A stretch of DNA of 64,000 nucleotides from Lachnospiraceae bacterium UBA7179 (GCA_002491195.1 DKVL01000071.1:27504-91503), one strand, 5' to 3'. Positions 42,871-52,421 are shown, counted from the first letter of the stretch. Translations and numbers: made by a program. The notes: generated from the sequence alone by a model not told the origin.

Positions 42871-44052
42871 ATGGATATTATGGGAAAACGACTTGTACAC
42901 ACTCCTGAAGGAGTACGAGATATATATGGAAAGGAATATGCCAGCAAGCAAACGATTCAGAGGCTGTTTCATGACAAGCTCCACAGCTACGGGTATCAGG
43001 ATATTCAGACACCGACCTTTGAGTTTTTCGATGTGTTCAGCCGTGAGATTGGGACGACGCCCTCGAAGGAATTGTATAAATTTTTTGACAAAGAGGGGAA
43101 CACACTGGTTCTAAGACCAGATTTCACACCTTCTATAGCAAGGTGCGCAGCCAAGTATTTTATGGATGAAAGCATTCCATTGCGTTTCTGCTATCTGGGA
43201 AATAATTTTATCAATACCAGCAATCTGCAGGGAAAATTAAAGGAGACAACGCAGATGGGGGCGGAACTGCTCGGTGACGCTTCGCCGGAGGCAGACGCAG
43301 AAATGATCGCTATGCTTGTCGAAGCGCTGTTAAATTCCGGATTAAAAGAATTTCAGGTATCTGTAGGACAGATTGATTATTTTAAGGGCTTATGTGCCCA
43401 TGCACAACTTGACGAAGAGACAGAGTTTGCACTGCGTGAATTTATATCAAACAGAAACGAATTTGGCGCACAGGAACTTTTGCTGGGCAAAAAAATACCA
43501 GAATCATCGATTCAGGCGCTTCTCGGGGTAAACAATCTATTCGGTTCGTATGAAATACTTGACAAAGCGCTGGAAGCTGCTGACAATTCGCGTTCCCGGA
43601 AAGCCATCGAGCGATTAAAACAAGTGTATGAACTGTTAAAGGTCTATGGTGTAGACCAGTACATATCGTTTGACCTTGCAATGGTCAGCAAATACAATTA
43701 TTACACAGGCGTCATTTTCAATGCATATACCTATCAGGCAGGGAGCGCGATCGCAAAAGGCGGCAGGTATGACAATCTTCTGGAAAAGTTTGGAAAGCCT
43801 TCACCTGCAACCGGATTTGTTGTCCTGATTGATGACCTTATGACAGCGCTCACGAGACAGAAAATCTGTCCCGAATCTGAGAACAAGAATATATTGCTTT
43901 TATATACAGAGAATTTCAGCGATGCATTGGCAAAAACCAGGGAATATCGGGACCAGGGCTATTCCACAGCGCTGATGAAACTCGAACAGCCCAAGGAACA
44001 GTATATGGAATTTGCCAGAGACAATAATTTTTCAAAAGTTATCGTTTTATAA
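42871..44052 (+). CDS. hisZ: ATP phosphoribosyltransferase regulatory subunit
   Basis: HisZ is a catalytically inactive relative of histidyl-tRNA synthetase that activates short-form HisG. The 393-residue protein has GVRDIYGKEYASKQTIQRL, LRPDFTPSIAR, the class II motif-like IPLRFCYLGNNF, and YYTGVIFNAYTYQAGSAIA with GGRYDNL. AAAGGG precedes the ATG at 42871. The next gene, 17 bases downstream, is the short HisG it needs, so the pair forms the first enzyme of histidine synthesis. Confidence 0.93.
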   Translation: MDIMGKRLVHTPEGVRDIYGKEYASKQTIQRLFHDKLHSYGYQDIQTPTFEFFDVFSREIGTTPSKELYKFFDKEGNTLVLRPDFTPSIARCAAKYFMDESIPLRFCYLGNNFINTSNLQGKLKETTQMGAELLGDASPEADAEMIAMLVEALLNSGLKEFQVSVGQIDYFKGLCAHAQLDEETEFALREFISNRNEFGAQELLLGKKIPESSIQALLGVNNLFGSYEILDKALEAADNSRSRKAIERLKQVYELLKVYGVDQYISFDLAMVSKYNYYTGVIFNAYTYQAGSAIAKGGRYDNLLEKFGKPSPATGFVVLIDDLMTALTRQKICPESENKNILLLYTENFSDALAKTREYRDQGYSTALMKLEQPKEQYMEFARDNNFSKVIVL

Positions 44053-44069
44053 AAGGGGAGGTATTTACG

Positions 44070-44726
44070 ATGAACAGACAACCACAAGATATGCGATACC
44101 TTACCTTTGCGCTTGGTAAGGGGCGGCTTGCAAATAAGACACTAAAGCTTCTTGAAAAAATAGGCATTACCTGCGAGGAGATGAAGGATCAGGATTCCCG
44201 GAAACTGATCTTTGTCAATGAAGAGCAAAAGCTTCGGTTTTTCCTCGCAAAAGGCCCCGATGTGCCAACGTATGTGGAATACGGTGCGGCGGATATCGGA
44301 GTAGTGGGCAGCGATACCATTTTAGAGGAAAACAGACGCGTGTATGAAGTGCTTGATCTCGGTTTTGGCAAATGCCGGATGTGCGTATGCGGTCCTGCAT
44401 CGGCCAAAGAACTTCTGCAGCATCATGAAATGATCCGCGTGGCGAGCAAATATCCCAAGATTGCAAAAGATTATTTCTATAATCAGAAGCATCAGACGGT
44501 TGATATCATCAAGTTAAACGGTTCTGTGGAATTAGGGCCGATTGTCGGTCTCAGCGATGTCATCGTTGACATTGTTGAGACAGGATCTACCTTGAAAGAA
44601 AACGGATTGGAAGTTTTAGAAGAGATCTGTCCGCTCTCTGCACGGATGATTGTTAACCAGGTCAGCATGAAAATGGAAGCAGAGCGAATCAAAAAGATCC
44701 TACAGGCACTAAGGAACTGTTTATAA
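44070..44726 (+). CDS. hisG: ATP phosphoribosyltransferase, short form
   Basis: The 218-residue enzyme joins ATP and PRPP in the first committed step of histidine synthesis. It is the short form lacking the C-terminal regulatory domain: TFALGKGRLANKTLKLLEK, FLAKGPDVPTYVEYGAADIG, DLGFGKCRMCV, and the PRPP loop DIVETGSTLKENGLEVLEEI. It must work with HisZ, encoded just upstream, for allosteric control by histidine. GGGGAGG precedes the ATG. Confidence 0.96.
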   Translation: MNRQPQDMRYLTFALGKGRLANKTLKLLEKIGITCEEMKDQDSRKLIFVNEEQKLRFFLAKGPDVPTYVEYGAADIGVVGSDTILEENRRVYEVLDLGFGKCRMCVCGPASAKELLQHHEMIRVASKYPKIAKDYFYNQKHQTVDIIKLNGSVELGPIVGLSDVIVDIVETGSTLKENGLEVLEEICPLSARMIVNQVSMKMEAERIKKILQALRNCL

Positions 44727-44750
44727 AAGGTAATTTATGGAGGCAAATAA

Positions 44751-46043
44751 ATGAGAATCGTAAAACTAACAAATGACACCAGGAAGAATCTGCTTGAAAA
44801 TCTACTGAAGAGAAGTACGAACGATTATGGCGATTATGAGAAGATTGTGGCCGACATTATTGAAAATGTCAAAAAACGCAAGGAGGAAGCAATCTTTGAG
44901 TACTCCCTGAAATTTGATCAGTGTACCACGACAAAGGAAAACTTTCAAGTGACCAGAGCGGAAATCCACGCGGCTTATCAGGAATTGGATGCACATTTTA
45001 TACAGGTAATGCGCGATTCCGCTGCCAACATCCGTACATACCATGAAAAACAGAAAAGAAACAGCTGGTTTGACGCCAGGGAGGACGGCACCATTCTGGG
45101 ACAGAAGATCACACCGATGCAGAAAGTGGGTGTCTACGTTCCAGGCGGGAAAGCGGCCTATCCATCAACAACGCTCATGAACATTATTCCTGCCAAAGTT
45201 GCAGGTGTTCCCAACATTATTATGACGACTCCGGCAGGCGCGGACGGAAAAGTCAATCCTGCAACGCTTGTCGCAGCAGATATCGCAGGTGTGGATACCA
45301 TCTACAAGGTTGGCGGTGCACAGGCGATCGCAGCGCTTGCGTACGGAACAGAGATGATTCCAAAGGTTGACAAGATCGTCGGTCCTGGAAATATCTTTGT
45401 GGCACTCGCAAAACGTGCTGTATATGGGCACGTCAGCATTGACTCGATTGCCGGTCCTTCCGAGATCCTTGTGCTTGCTGATGAGAGCGCTACGCCGAGA
45501 TATGTAGCAGCAGACTTATTGTCACAGGCAGAGCATGATGAACTTGCATCGGCAATCCTGATCACCACGAGCGAAGAACTTGCCCAAAAAGTATCTGATG
45601 AGGTGGACAGCTTTGTCCAGGTTCTTGATCGCAAGGCGATCATACAGAAATCGCTTGACAACTATGGTTATATCCTCGTGGCGCCGGATATGGAAACTGC
45701 CATTGAAGCCGTTAACGAGATTGCTTCCGAGCATCTTGAAATATTGACGAAAAATCCGTTTGATACAATGACAAGAATCCGAAACGCCGGCGCAATTTTC
45801 CTCGGAGAATACTCCTCAGAACCGCTTGGAGATTATTATGCTGGTCCGAATCATGTTCTGCCGACGAACGGCACGGCAAAGTTTTTCTCGCCGCTGAACG
45901 TCGACGACTATGTGAAGAAATCCAGTGTAATTTCTTATTCCCGGGAGGCGTTGGAAAAGGTTCACGAGGATATTGAACTTTTTGCGAAAAAAGAAGGGCT
46001 TACCGCGCACGCCAATTCGATTCGTGTGCGTTTTGAAGATTAA
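44751..46043 (+). CDS. hisD: Histidinol dehydrogenase
   Basis: The 430-residue zinc enzyme oxidises L-histidinol to histidine with two NAD+. Visible segments are KVGVYVPGGKAAYPSTTLMN, YKVGGAQAIAALAYGT, KIVGPGNIFVALAKR, IAGPSEILVLAD, the metal-site region LLSQAEHDELASA and NHVLPTNGTAKF. GGAGG precedes the ATG. It lies 24 bases after hisG and 18 before hisB in a single transcript. Confidence 0.97.
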   Translation: MRIVKLTNDTRKNLLENLLKRSTNDYGDYEKIVADIIENVKKRKEEAIFEYSLKFDQCTTTKENFQVTRAEIHAAYQELDAHFIQVMRDSAANIRTYHEKQKRNSWFDAREDGTILGQKITPMQKVGVYVPGGKAAYPSTTLMNIIPAKVAGVPNIIMTTPAGADGKVNPATLVAADIAGVDTIYKVGGAQAIAALAYGTEMIPKVDKIVGPGNIFVALAKRAVYGHVSIDSIAGPSEILVLADESATPRYVAADLLSQAEHDELASAILITTSEELAQKVSDEVDSFVQVLDRKAIIQKSLDNYGYILVAPDMETAIEAVNEIASEHLEILTKNPFDTMTRIRNAGAIFLGEYSSEPLGDYYAGPNHVLPTNGTAKFFSPLNVDDYVKKSSVISYSREALEKVHEDIELFAKKEGLTAHANSIRVRFED

Positions 46044-46061
46044 GCCGCCAGAAAGGATATC

Positions 46062-46652
46062 ATGATGAACAGAATCGCAGAAGTAAAGAGAGTGACCAAA
46101 GAGACAGATATTAGTATGAAATTGAATCTGGATGGAGCGGGAAAATCGTCTGTCAAAACGGGCATTGGTTTTTTTGATCATATGCTTGAAGGCTTTTCAA
46201 AGCATGGTTTCTTTGATCTGGATGTTACGATCAAAGGGGATTTACATGTCGACGGACATCATACTGTTGAGGATGCAGGTATTGTACTTGGAAACGCGAT
46301 CAGGGAAGCTGTCGGTGACAAGAAGGGAATAAAGCGGTATGGCTATTTTATCCTGCCTATGGACGATGCCTTAGCATTGTGTGCCGTTGATCTATGTGGC
46401 AGACCATATCTGCAGTTTGACTGCAATTTTCCCAATGGTATGGTTGGCAGCCTTGACACATCGCTTGTGAAGGAATTTTTCTACGCGGTATCTTACAGTG
46501 CTGCCATGAATATCCATATCAAAATGCTCAGCGGTGAAAACAGCCATCATATGATCGAAGCGATATTCAAGGCATTTGCAAAGGCGCTTGACGATGCAGT
46601 ATCTATGGACGAACGGATCAACGATGTGCTCTCGACAAAAGGAAGTTTGTAA
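46062..46652 (+). CDS. hisB: Imidazoleglycerol-phosphate dehydratase
   Basis: The 196-residue monofunctional enzyme dehydrates imidazoleglycerol phosphate; it has the manganese-binding motifs GFFDHMLEGFSKHG, DLHVDGHHTVEDAGI, a second HHMIEAIFKAFA and LSGENSH. Start is ATG 46062 (a second ATG follows directly), with AAAGGA upstream. The remaining his genes (hisC, H, A, F, I/E) are not in the window; the next gene is a lysozyme, so the pathway is split across loci here. Confidence 0.96.
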   Translation: MMNRIAEVKRVTKETDISMKLNLDGAGKSSVKTGIGFFDHMLEGFSKHGFFDLDVTIKGDLHVDGHHTVEDAGIVLGNAIREAVGDKKGIKRYGYFILPMDDALALCAVDLCGRPYLQFDCNFPNGMVGSLDTSLVKEFFYAVSYSAAMNIHIKMLSGENSHHMIEAIFKAFAKALDDAVSMDERINDVLSTKGSL

Positions 46653-46694
46653 GCAACAAAGGAATTGATGATATAAAAGGGAGGAAGGTGACTG

Positions 46695-48431
46695 ATGAAA
46701 AGACAAAAATCAGCCAGCAAATTTACACGTGGTATCTGCACACTTCTTTTGGTCTGCATGCTCTGCAGCATATCAGTTTTCTCGTCAGAAGCAGCAGTTG
46801 TAGAACAGGGGATTGATGTCTCAAAATATCAGGGAATGATCGATTGGGCTGCTGTAGCTCAAAGCGGTGTTTCGTTTGCGTTTATCAAAGTCGGCAGTAC
46901 AAAGTCTGGTATTGACCCATATTTTAATTACAATATGCTTGCAGCACAGCAGGCGGGCATCAAAACAGGTGTATATATTTATTCCTATGCTTCAAGTGTT
47001 GAGGAGGCTGCACTGGAGGCACAGTTTGTCCTGAATGCGATTCAGAATTTTCAGGTGTCTTATCCTGTTGTGTGGGATGTCGAAGACAAAGTTCAGAAGA
47101 CTCTGTCTCCTGATACATTGTCTATTATGGCAAACACATTCTGTGCTATGATTGAGTCAGAGGGATACTACCCAATGGTTTATTCCAATAAGAACTGGTT
47201 TACAACCAAGATTGGCCCTGTATTTTTTGACAAATGGGTAGCACAGTGGGCTGCTACATGCGATGTCCCTGACGCTTCCATATGGCAGTACTCGTGCAAG
47301 GGTAGTATTCCGGGAATCAACGGAGATGTAGATCTTGACTATGCCTTGAAAGATTATTCCACCAGTATCGTCAACACTGGATGGGTCCCAAGAAAAGGCT
47401 ATTTGCATTTCTATATCAACTATAAAATGCAGCGGGGCTGGCTGGATCTGGGAACCGCAAAATATTATCTTGATCCAAATGGACGCATGGTAACAGGCTG
47501 GCTTCCGCTTGATGACGCGATGTACTATCTGCATCCAGACGGTGTTATGGCTGTGGGCTTTACGCCGATCGGACCAGGAATGTACTGTTTTGACGCGGAG
47601 GGCAAAATGCTCACAGGACTTCAAAACCTGAATGGACTGACCTATTATTTTGCAGCGGATGGCGCTATGTATGTTGGATTTTTTGATTTTCCTGATGGAA
47701 AGCGGTTCTTCTCTACAGATGGGCACATGCTCACAGGACTCAGCATTGTAAGCAATAAATATTATTATTTTGATCATAATGGAATCATGCAGACTGGCTG
47801 GCAGACAATTGGAGACCAGACTTATCTGTTTGCTTTGGATGGTACGATGACCTATGGCTGGTTCAACGATGGTATGTACACTTATTATCTGGCAATGGAA
47901 GATGGACATCGGGTGACAGGCTGGCAGACAATTGAAGGAAAAACTTATTTCTTTGATGCGAATGGAGTTATGTTGACAGGTTGGCAGACACTTGGCGGCC
48001 AGACGTATCTGTTTGCAGCAGACGGTTCGATGGTATGCGGCTGGTTCAATGACGGTGTATACACTTACTACATGTCGATCGAAGATGGGCATCGGGTGAC
48101 AGGCTGGCAGACAATCGACGGAAGAACTTGTTTCTTTGATGAATCGGGACATATGCAGACAGGCGTTGTCAACATAAACGGTCTCTCTTATCTGTTTGCG
48201 GCAGATGGTACTATGTTTACAGGTTGGTTCAATGATGGCGTTACTGCAAAGTATTATGAAGCAGACGGACATATGGTGATCGGACTGGTAACGATCAACG
48301 AAAGCATGTACTATTTTGATATCAACGGAAATATGCAGACAGGGATCGTTGATATCGGTGGCATTCCTTACTTATTTGATGTAGATGGAAAGATGCTTCC
48401 ACAACAGATTCCGCAGCAGCTCCCACAATAG
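46695..48431 (+). CDS. Secreted GH25 lysozyme with C-terminal wall-binding repeats
   Basis: The 578-residue protein has a signal peptide (1-34, ending SSEAA), a GH25 muramidase domain (about 38-225) with GIDVSKYQGMIDWAAV, VVWDVEDKVQ (acidic active-site pair) and ASIWQYSCKG, then about ten choline-binding-type repeats (YYFDxxGxMxTGWQTI) in residues 240-565. It should be exported and cut muropeptides while held to the wall by its aromatic repeats. The tail is QQIPQQLPQ. GGGAGG precedes the ATG. It could serve in wall remodelling or competition. Confidence 0.95.
   Translation: MKRQKSASKFTRGICTLLLVCMLCSISVFSSEAAVVEQGIDVSKYQGMIDWAAVAQSGVSFAFIKVGSTKSGIDPYFNYNMLAAQQAGIKTGVYIYSYASSVEEAALEAQFVLNAIQNFQVSYPVVWDVEDKVQKTLSPDTLSIMANTFCAMIESEGYYPMVYSNKNWFTTKIGPVFFDKWVAQWAATCDVPDASIWQYSCKGSIPGINGDVDLDYALKDYSTSIVNTGWVPRKGYLHFYINYKMQRGWLDLGTAKYYLDPNGRMVTGWLPLDDAMYYLHPDGVMAVGFTPIGPGMYCFDAEGKMLTGLQNLNGLTYYFAADGAMYVGFFDFPDGKRFFSTDGHMLTGLSIVSNKYYYFDHNGIMQTGWQTIGDQTYLFALDGTMTYGWFNDGMYTYYLAMEDGHRVTGWQTIEGKTYFFDANGVMLTGWQTLGGQTYLFAADGSMVCGWFNDGVYTYYMSIEDGHRVTGWQTIDGRTCFFDESGHMQTGVVNINGLSYLFAADGTMFTGWFNDGVTAKYYEADGHMVIGLVTINESMYYFDINGNMQTGIVDIGGIPYLFDVDGKMLPQQIPQQLPQ
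47796..48161 (+). repeat. Two-copy 183-bp tandem repeat within the wall-binding region
   Basis: Units 47796-47978 and 47979-48161 each encode 61 residues made of a 41-residue (GWQTxxxQTYLFAxDGxM...) and a 20-residue motif. Near-identical DNA stretches such as CATCGGGTGACAGGCTGGCA recur exactly 183 bases apart, pointing to a recent in-frame duplication. Confidence 0.75.
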
Positions 48432-48447
48432 AACAAAAGTGCATTCG

Positions 48448-48484
48448 CGCACGGTGGATCTGGTACGCAGATTCGCTGTGTGCG
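48448..48484 (+). other. Intergenic stem-loop after the lysozyme gene
   Basis: GGATCTG (48456-48462) pairs with CAGATTC (48468-48474) over a GTACG loop, enclosed by CGCAC (48448-48452) with GTGCG (48480-48484). No T-run follows. It may be an intergenic repeat or leader structure of the next gene. Confidence 0.45.
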
Positions 48485-48503
48485 ACAGGAGTAAGATAGC
48501 GAT

Positions 48504-50366
48504 ATGAGAAACTTGGCATTAAATGATGAAATCTTATTAAAAATTGAGAAACCGGCACGCTATATCGGAAACGAAGTAAACAGTGTTATGAAAGACAAAA
48601 AGGACATAGCGATCCGGTTTGCGATGTGTTTTCCCGATGTCTATGAAATCGGCATGTCACACCTGGGCATTCAGATCCTGTACGATATGTTCAATCGTTT
48701 TGAGGATACCTGGTGTGAGCGTGTCTATTCGCCATGGCCTGATCTCGATGCAGTCATGCGTGAAAAAAAGATTCCTCTGTTTGCACTGGAATCGCAAGAA
48801 CCGATTAGGGAGTTTGATTTTCTTGGCATTACCATTCAATATGAGATGTGCTATACCAATATATTGCAGATATTAGACTTATCACAGATACCATTGCTGG
48901 CTGTAGAACGGACATGGGACCATCCGATTGTAATCGGAGGCGGTCCCTGCAGCTATAATCCTGAGCCGATTGCGGATTTTTTTGATATTTTTTATCTTGG
49001 AGAAGGAGAGACACAGTATCGTCCGCTGTTGGATTTGTATAGAAAATGCAGGGAAGCCGGTGCTTCGAGAGAAGACTTTCTGGCAGAGGCAGCAAAGCTT
49101 CCCGGAATGTATGTGCCACGTTTTTATGAAGTAACCTATCATGAAGATGGTACGATCAAAATCTTTGAGCCCACACAGCCAGATCTTCCCAGGACAATTC
49201 GGAAAGAGATTGTCACAGATGTATCGGACACATACTATCCAGAAAAACCTGTTGTGCCTTTTATCAAATGTACACAGGACAGAGTCGTTCTCGAAATCCA
49301 ACGGGGCTGCATCCGTGGATGCCGGTTTTGTCAGGCGGGGCAGTTGTACAGACCAGTGCGGGAACGCGATGTAGAAATGCTCAAGAATTACGCAGTAAAA
49401 ATGCTTGACAACACTGGATATGACGAGATATCACTAAGTTCTTTGAGCTCCAGTGATTATTCCCATCTCGAAGAACTTGTAAACTTTCTGATTGACAAAT
49501 GTCACGAAAAAAAGGTCAATATCTCGCTTCCGTCTCTTCGGATTGACGCCTTTTCGCTTGATGTCATGGAAAAGGTGCAGGATGTCAGAAAAAGCAGCCT
49601 CACGTTTGCGCCGGAAGCTGGAAGTCAACGTCTCAGAAATGTCATTAACAAAGGTTTGACAGAAGAAGTTATTTTAAAAGGTGCTGCCCTGGCTTTTGAG
49701 GGGGGCTGGAACCGGGTAAAGCTCTATTTTATGCTCGGATTACCGACGGAAACAGAAGCGGATATCAGAGGGATCGCTGAGCTTTCCAACAAGATTGCGG
49801 TCGCTTTTTATGAGACTGTACCAAAAGAAAAAAGGAATGGAAAGGTACAGATTGTTGCCAGTACCTCTTTCTTTATTCCAAAACCGTTTACGCCGTTTCA
49901 GTGGGCACAACAGTGTACGAAGGAACAGTTTTTAGAGAAAGCTTACATGACAAGAAAAGCGATCACAGAACAGTTAAATCAAAAAAGCATTAAATATAAT
50001 TGGCATGAGGCTGATGCCAGCGTCATGGAGGGGATTCTTGCCCGCGGTGACAGACGGTTGAATGAAGTTATTTTAAAGGCATATCAAAAAGGCTGTATCT
50101 TTGACGCGTGGGGAGAGTATTACAAACACGATATATGGATGGATACTTTTGCGGAATGTGGCATTGATCCAGGCTTTTATACGACACGGGAACGCAGCCT
50201 TGATGAGATCTTTCCATGGGATTTTATTGACTGCGGTGTCTCGAAAGAGTTTTTAAAACGAGAATGGCAGAGGGCGCTTGACGAACAGGTGACTCCGAAC
50301 TGCCAGCAGCAGTGCAATGCCTGTGGTGCAGCCAGATTCAAATGTGGAATCTGTGTTGCGAGATAG
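48504..50366 (+). CDS. B12-domain radical SAM protein (TIGR03960 type)
   Basis: The 620-residue protein has a cobalamin-binding-like N-terminal region (FPDVYEIGMSHLGIQILYDM; VIGGGPCSYNPEP) and a radical SAM domain with the cluster motif GCIRGCRFCQAGQLYRPVRE (CxxxCxxC), SLSSSDYSHL and FAPEAGSQRLRNVINKG. A Cys-rich end (CQQQCNACGAARFKCGIC) might bind another metal centre. The next gene is its usual partner (DUF2344), and both precede rng and ribosomal protein genes, a conserved clostridial order. AGGAG precedes the ATG. Confidence 0.92.
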   Translation: MRNLALNDEILLKIEKPARYIGNEVNSVMKDKKDIAIRFAMCFPDVYEIGMSHLGIQILYDMFNRFEDTWCERVYSPWPDLDAVMREKKIPLFALESQEPIREFDFLGITIQYEMCYTNILQILDLSQIPLLAVERTWDHPIVIGGGPCSYNPEPIADFFDIFYLGEGETQYRPLLDLYRKCREAGASREDFLAEAAKLPGMYVPRFYEVTYHEDGTIKIFEPTQPDLPRTIRKEIVTDVSDTYYPEKPVVPFIKCTQDRVVLEIQRGCIRGCRFCQAGQLYRPVRERDVEMLKNYAVKMLDNTGYDEISLSSLSSSDYSHLEELVNFLIDKCHEKKVNISLPSLRIDAFSLDVMEKVQDVRKSSLTFAPEAGSQRLRNVINKGLTEEVILKGAALAFEGGWNRVKLYFMLGLPTETEADIRGIAELSNKIAVAFYETVPKEKRNGKVQIVASTSFFIPKPFTPFQWAQQCTKEQFLEKAYMTRKAITEQLNQKSIKYNWHEADASVMEGILARGDRRLNEVILKAYQKGCIFDAWGEYYKHDIWMDTFAECGIDPGFYTTRERSLDEIFPWDFIDCGVSKEFLKREWQRALDEQVTPNCQQQCNACGAARFKCGICVAR

Positions 50367-50400
50367 TATGATAAAATTCTATTTCATAGTTAAAGACTAC

Positions 50401-50426
50401 GTTACTGGAACGGAGTGAACAGTAAC
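50401..50426 (+). other. Small inverted repeat before the DUF2344 gene
   Basis: GTTACTG (50401-50407) pairs with CAGTAAC (50420-50426); the loop is GAACGGAGTGAA. It resembles short palindromic intergenic repeats of gut clostridia as I remember them; not verified. Confidence 0.4.
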
Positions 50427-50465
50427 AAGACTACTTGAATCTCTGTGACAATCGGGAGGGAAATC

Positions 50466-51173
50466 GTGAGATTAAGAATAAAATTTTCAAAGCATGGTGT
50501 TCTTAGATTTATCGGCCATTTAGATGTCATGCGCTATTTTCAGAAAGCGATACGGCGCGCAGGAATCGACATTGCCTACTCAACAGGATTTAGCCCGCAC
50601 CAGATCATGTCCTTTGCAGCTCCACTTGGCGTAGGTCTTGAAAGCAATGGTGAGTATATGGACATTGAAGTCAATACGTTGACTAGCGCCAGGGAGTTGA
50701 CTGATTCGCTTAACAAGCAGATGGTTGATGGCATTGAAGTGTTGGAAGTCAGGCTGCTGCCAGACAATGCTGGAAATGCCATGGCGAGCGTCGCAGCGGC
50801 ATGCTACACGATTGCTTTTCGAGAAGGTTATCAGCCTGACTTTTTGACCGAATCAGTTATAGCCGACTTCTTTGGTCAAAAGGAGATCATTGTGACCAAA
50901 AAGACCAAAAAAAGTGAATCAACTTTTGATATGAAACCATATATTTACGCATATGATTTTGATGCGGAAAATCAGCATCTTCGTTTGACTGTCGATGCAA
51001 GCAGCGCTGGAAATATAAAACCTGCGCTTGTTGTCAAAGCGTTGTTTGATTACAAGAATCAGGCGTTCGATGAATTTGGATTGTTAATCACGCGCGAGGA
51101 AACCTATACCAATATAGGAACCGCGGAAGATATACAGTTAGAACCGCTTGGATTTGTGGGAAGTGATTACTGA
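50466..51173 (+). CDS. DUF2344 radical SAM-associated protein (TIGR03936 type)
   Basis: The 235-residue protein begins MRLRIKFSKHGVLRFIGHLD and has AGIDIAYSTGFSPHQIMSFAAPLGVG, the DUF2344 signature. Its gene always follows the TIGR03960 radical SAM gene in clostridia, so it is inferred to be a partner or RNA-handling accessory. The start is GTG at 50466 after CGGGAGGG; GTG at 50445 is upstream of that site. Its stop overlaps the ATG of rng (TGATG). Confidence 0.9.
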   Translation: MRLRIKFSKHGVLRFIGHLDVMRYFQKAIRRAGIDIAYSTGFSPHQIMSFAAPLGVGLESNGEYMDIEVNTLTSARELTDSLNKQMVDGIEVLEVRLLPDNAGNAMASVAAACYTIAFREGYQPDFLTESVIADFFGQKEIIVTKKTKKSESTFDMKPYIYAYDFDAENQHLRLTVDASSAGNIKPALVVKALFDYKNQAFDEFGLLITREETYTNIGTAEDIQLEPLGFVGSDY

Positions 51174-52378
51174 TGAACGATCTGCGATATATCATAACAA
51201 AATATAGGGATGGCGTACTGTCCTTTGTATCAGACACGAAAAAGGGCAAAATGGAATCAGTAGGTTATACACAAACCGCCGAAAACGCGAGCGACGCGAA
51301 AATAGGTGATATTTTTGTCGCCAAAGTAAAAAATATCACTGGACAGATTCATGCGGCTTTCATAGATTATGCGCCAAACAAGAAAGGCTATCTGCCTATT
51401 AACACGGAGTACGTTCCGATGATCACGAACCGTCAATATGATGGCAGGATACTGGCAGGCGATGAAATCTTAGTGCAGTTGGAAAAGGAAGCTGTACGGA
51501 CAAAGGAACCTGTGTTTACCACAAATCTATCGTTAGCTGGCAAGTATAGTGTTATTTCCTATGGCAATACCTACAAGGGAGTGTCCAGAAAATGCTCGAA
51601 GTCAGAGCGAGAGCAGCTTCGAGCCATCATTCCGCAAGAAATTGATTATGGCGTGGTCATTCGTACAAACGCTGCTTCGCTTTTGTCCCCTACAGAAACA
51701 CTGCAGCCTGTCATCGATGAGATCCAGTATCTCAACCAGAAAATGTCCGTTTTGCTCCATGATGGAATCCATAGAACGTGCTACAGCCGCCTTTGGAATG
51801 CCGCTCCTTCTTACCTGACCCGTATGCGGGATGATCGGATCGCATATCAGCAGATTATTACAGATGATCCACAGATTTATGAGGAAATAAAGGACTTTGT
51901 GGCGCTTTATATGCCAGAGCGGCTCGTTGATCTTTCGATGTATCAGGACAACGTTTATCCGTTGCAGAAACTTTACCGCGTGGAGACGCAGATTGATGAA
52001 CTGCTCGCAAAAAAAGTGTGGTTAAAGTCCGGAGCCTATCTTGTCATCGAAAAGACAGAGGCAATGTATGTGATCGATGTCAATTCGGGAAAGAATATTT
52101 CAAAAAAGGAAAATGCGGAATATATTTACCAGATTAATATGGAGGCAGCATCAGAAATAATGCGACAGATCCGCCTCAGAAACCTTACCGGTATCATCAT
52201 GATTGATTTTATCAATATGGAGGACAGCGCAAAAGATCATGCGCTTTTACAGCAGTTGAGGGTGCTTGCTAAAAAGGATTTTATCCTCACGACAATCGTT
52301 GACATAACAGCCCTCGGGCTTGTGGAGATCACGCGGAAAAAAACGACAAAGTCACTTGCGGAACAGCTTGGAAAATAA
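51173..52378 (+). CDS. rng: Ribonuclease G/E family protein
   Basis: The 401-residue protein has an S1-like RNA-binding region (GDIFVAKVKNITGQIHAAFI; KKGYLPI), and the RNase E/G catalytic core with the metal-binding Asp residues in MYVIDVNSGKN and IIMIDFINMED. It cleaves single-stranded RNA in rRNA or mRNA processing. At 401 residues it is shorter than E. coli RNase G (489) but typical for clostridial members. It is translationally coupled to DUF2344. Confidence 0.93.
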   Translation: MNDLRYIITKYRDGVLSFVSDTKKGKMESVGYTQTAENASDAKIGDIFVAKVKNITGQIHAAFIDYAPNKKGYLPINTEYVPMITNRQYDGRILAGDEILVQLEKEAVRTKEPVFTTNLSLAGKYSVISYGNTYKGVSRKCSKSEREQLRAIIPQEIDYGVVIRTNAASLLSPTETLQPVIDEIQYLNQKMSVLLHDGIHRTCYSRLWNAAPSYLTRMRDDRIAYQQIITDDPQIYEEIKDFVALYMPERLVDLSMYQDNVYPLQKLYRVETQIDELLAKKVWLKSGAYLVIEKTEAMYVIDVNSGKNISKKENAEYIYQINMEAASEIMRQIRLRNLTGIIMIDFINMEDSAKDHALLQQLRVLAKKDFILTTIVDITALGLVEITRKKTTKSLAEQLGK

Positions 52379-52382
52379 AATT

Positions 52383-52391
52383 TGATATAAT
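52383..52391 (+). promoter_or_regulatory. Possible extended -10 promoter of the capA-like gene
   Basis: TGA followed directly by TATAAT lies 30 bases upstream of the capA-like start; no good -35 is visible. Confidence 0.45.
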
Positions 52392-52421
52392 AAATACCAA
52401 AAACAGGGAGCTTTATATACA

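Noticed and set aside
47157..48272. 371-codon open frame on the minus strand
   Set aside because: Antisense to the lysozyme repeats; its apparent internal repeats merely mirror the coding repeats.
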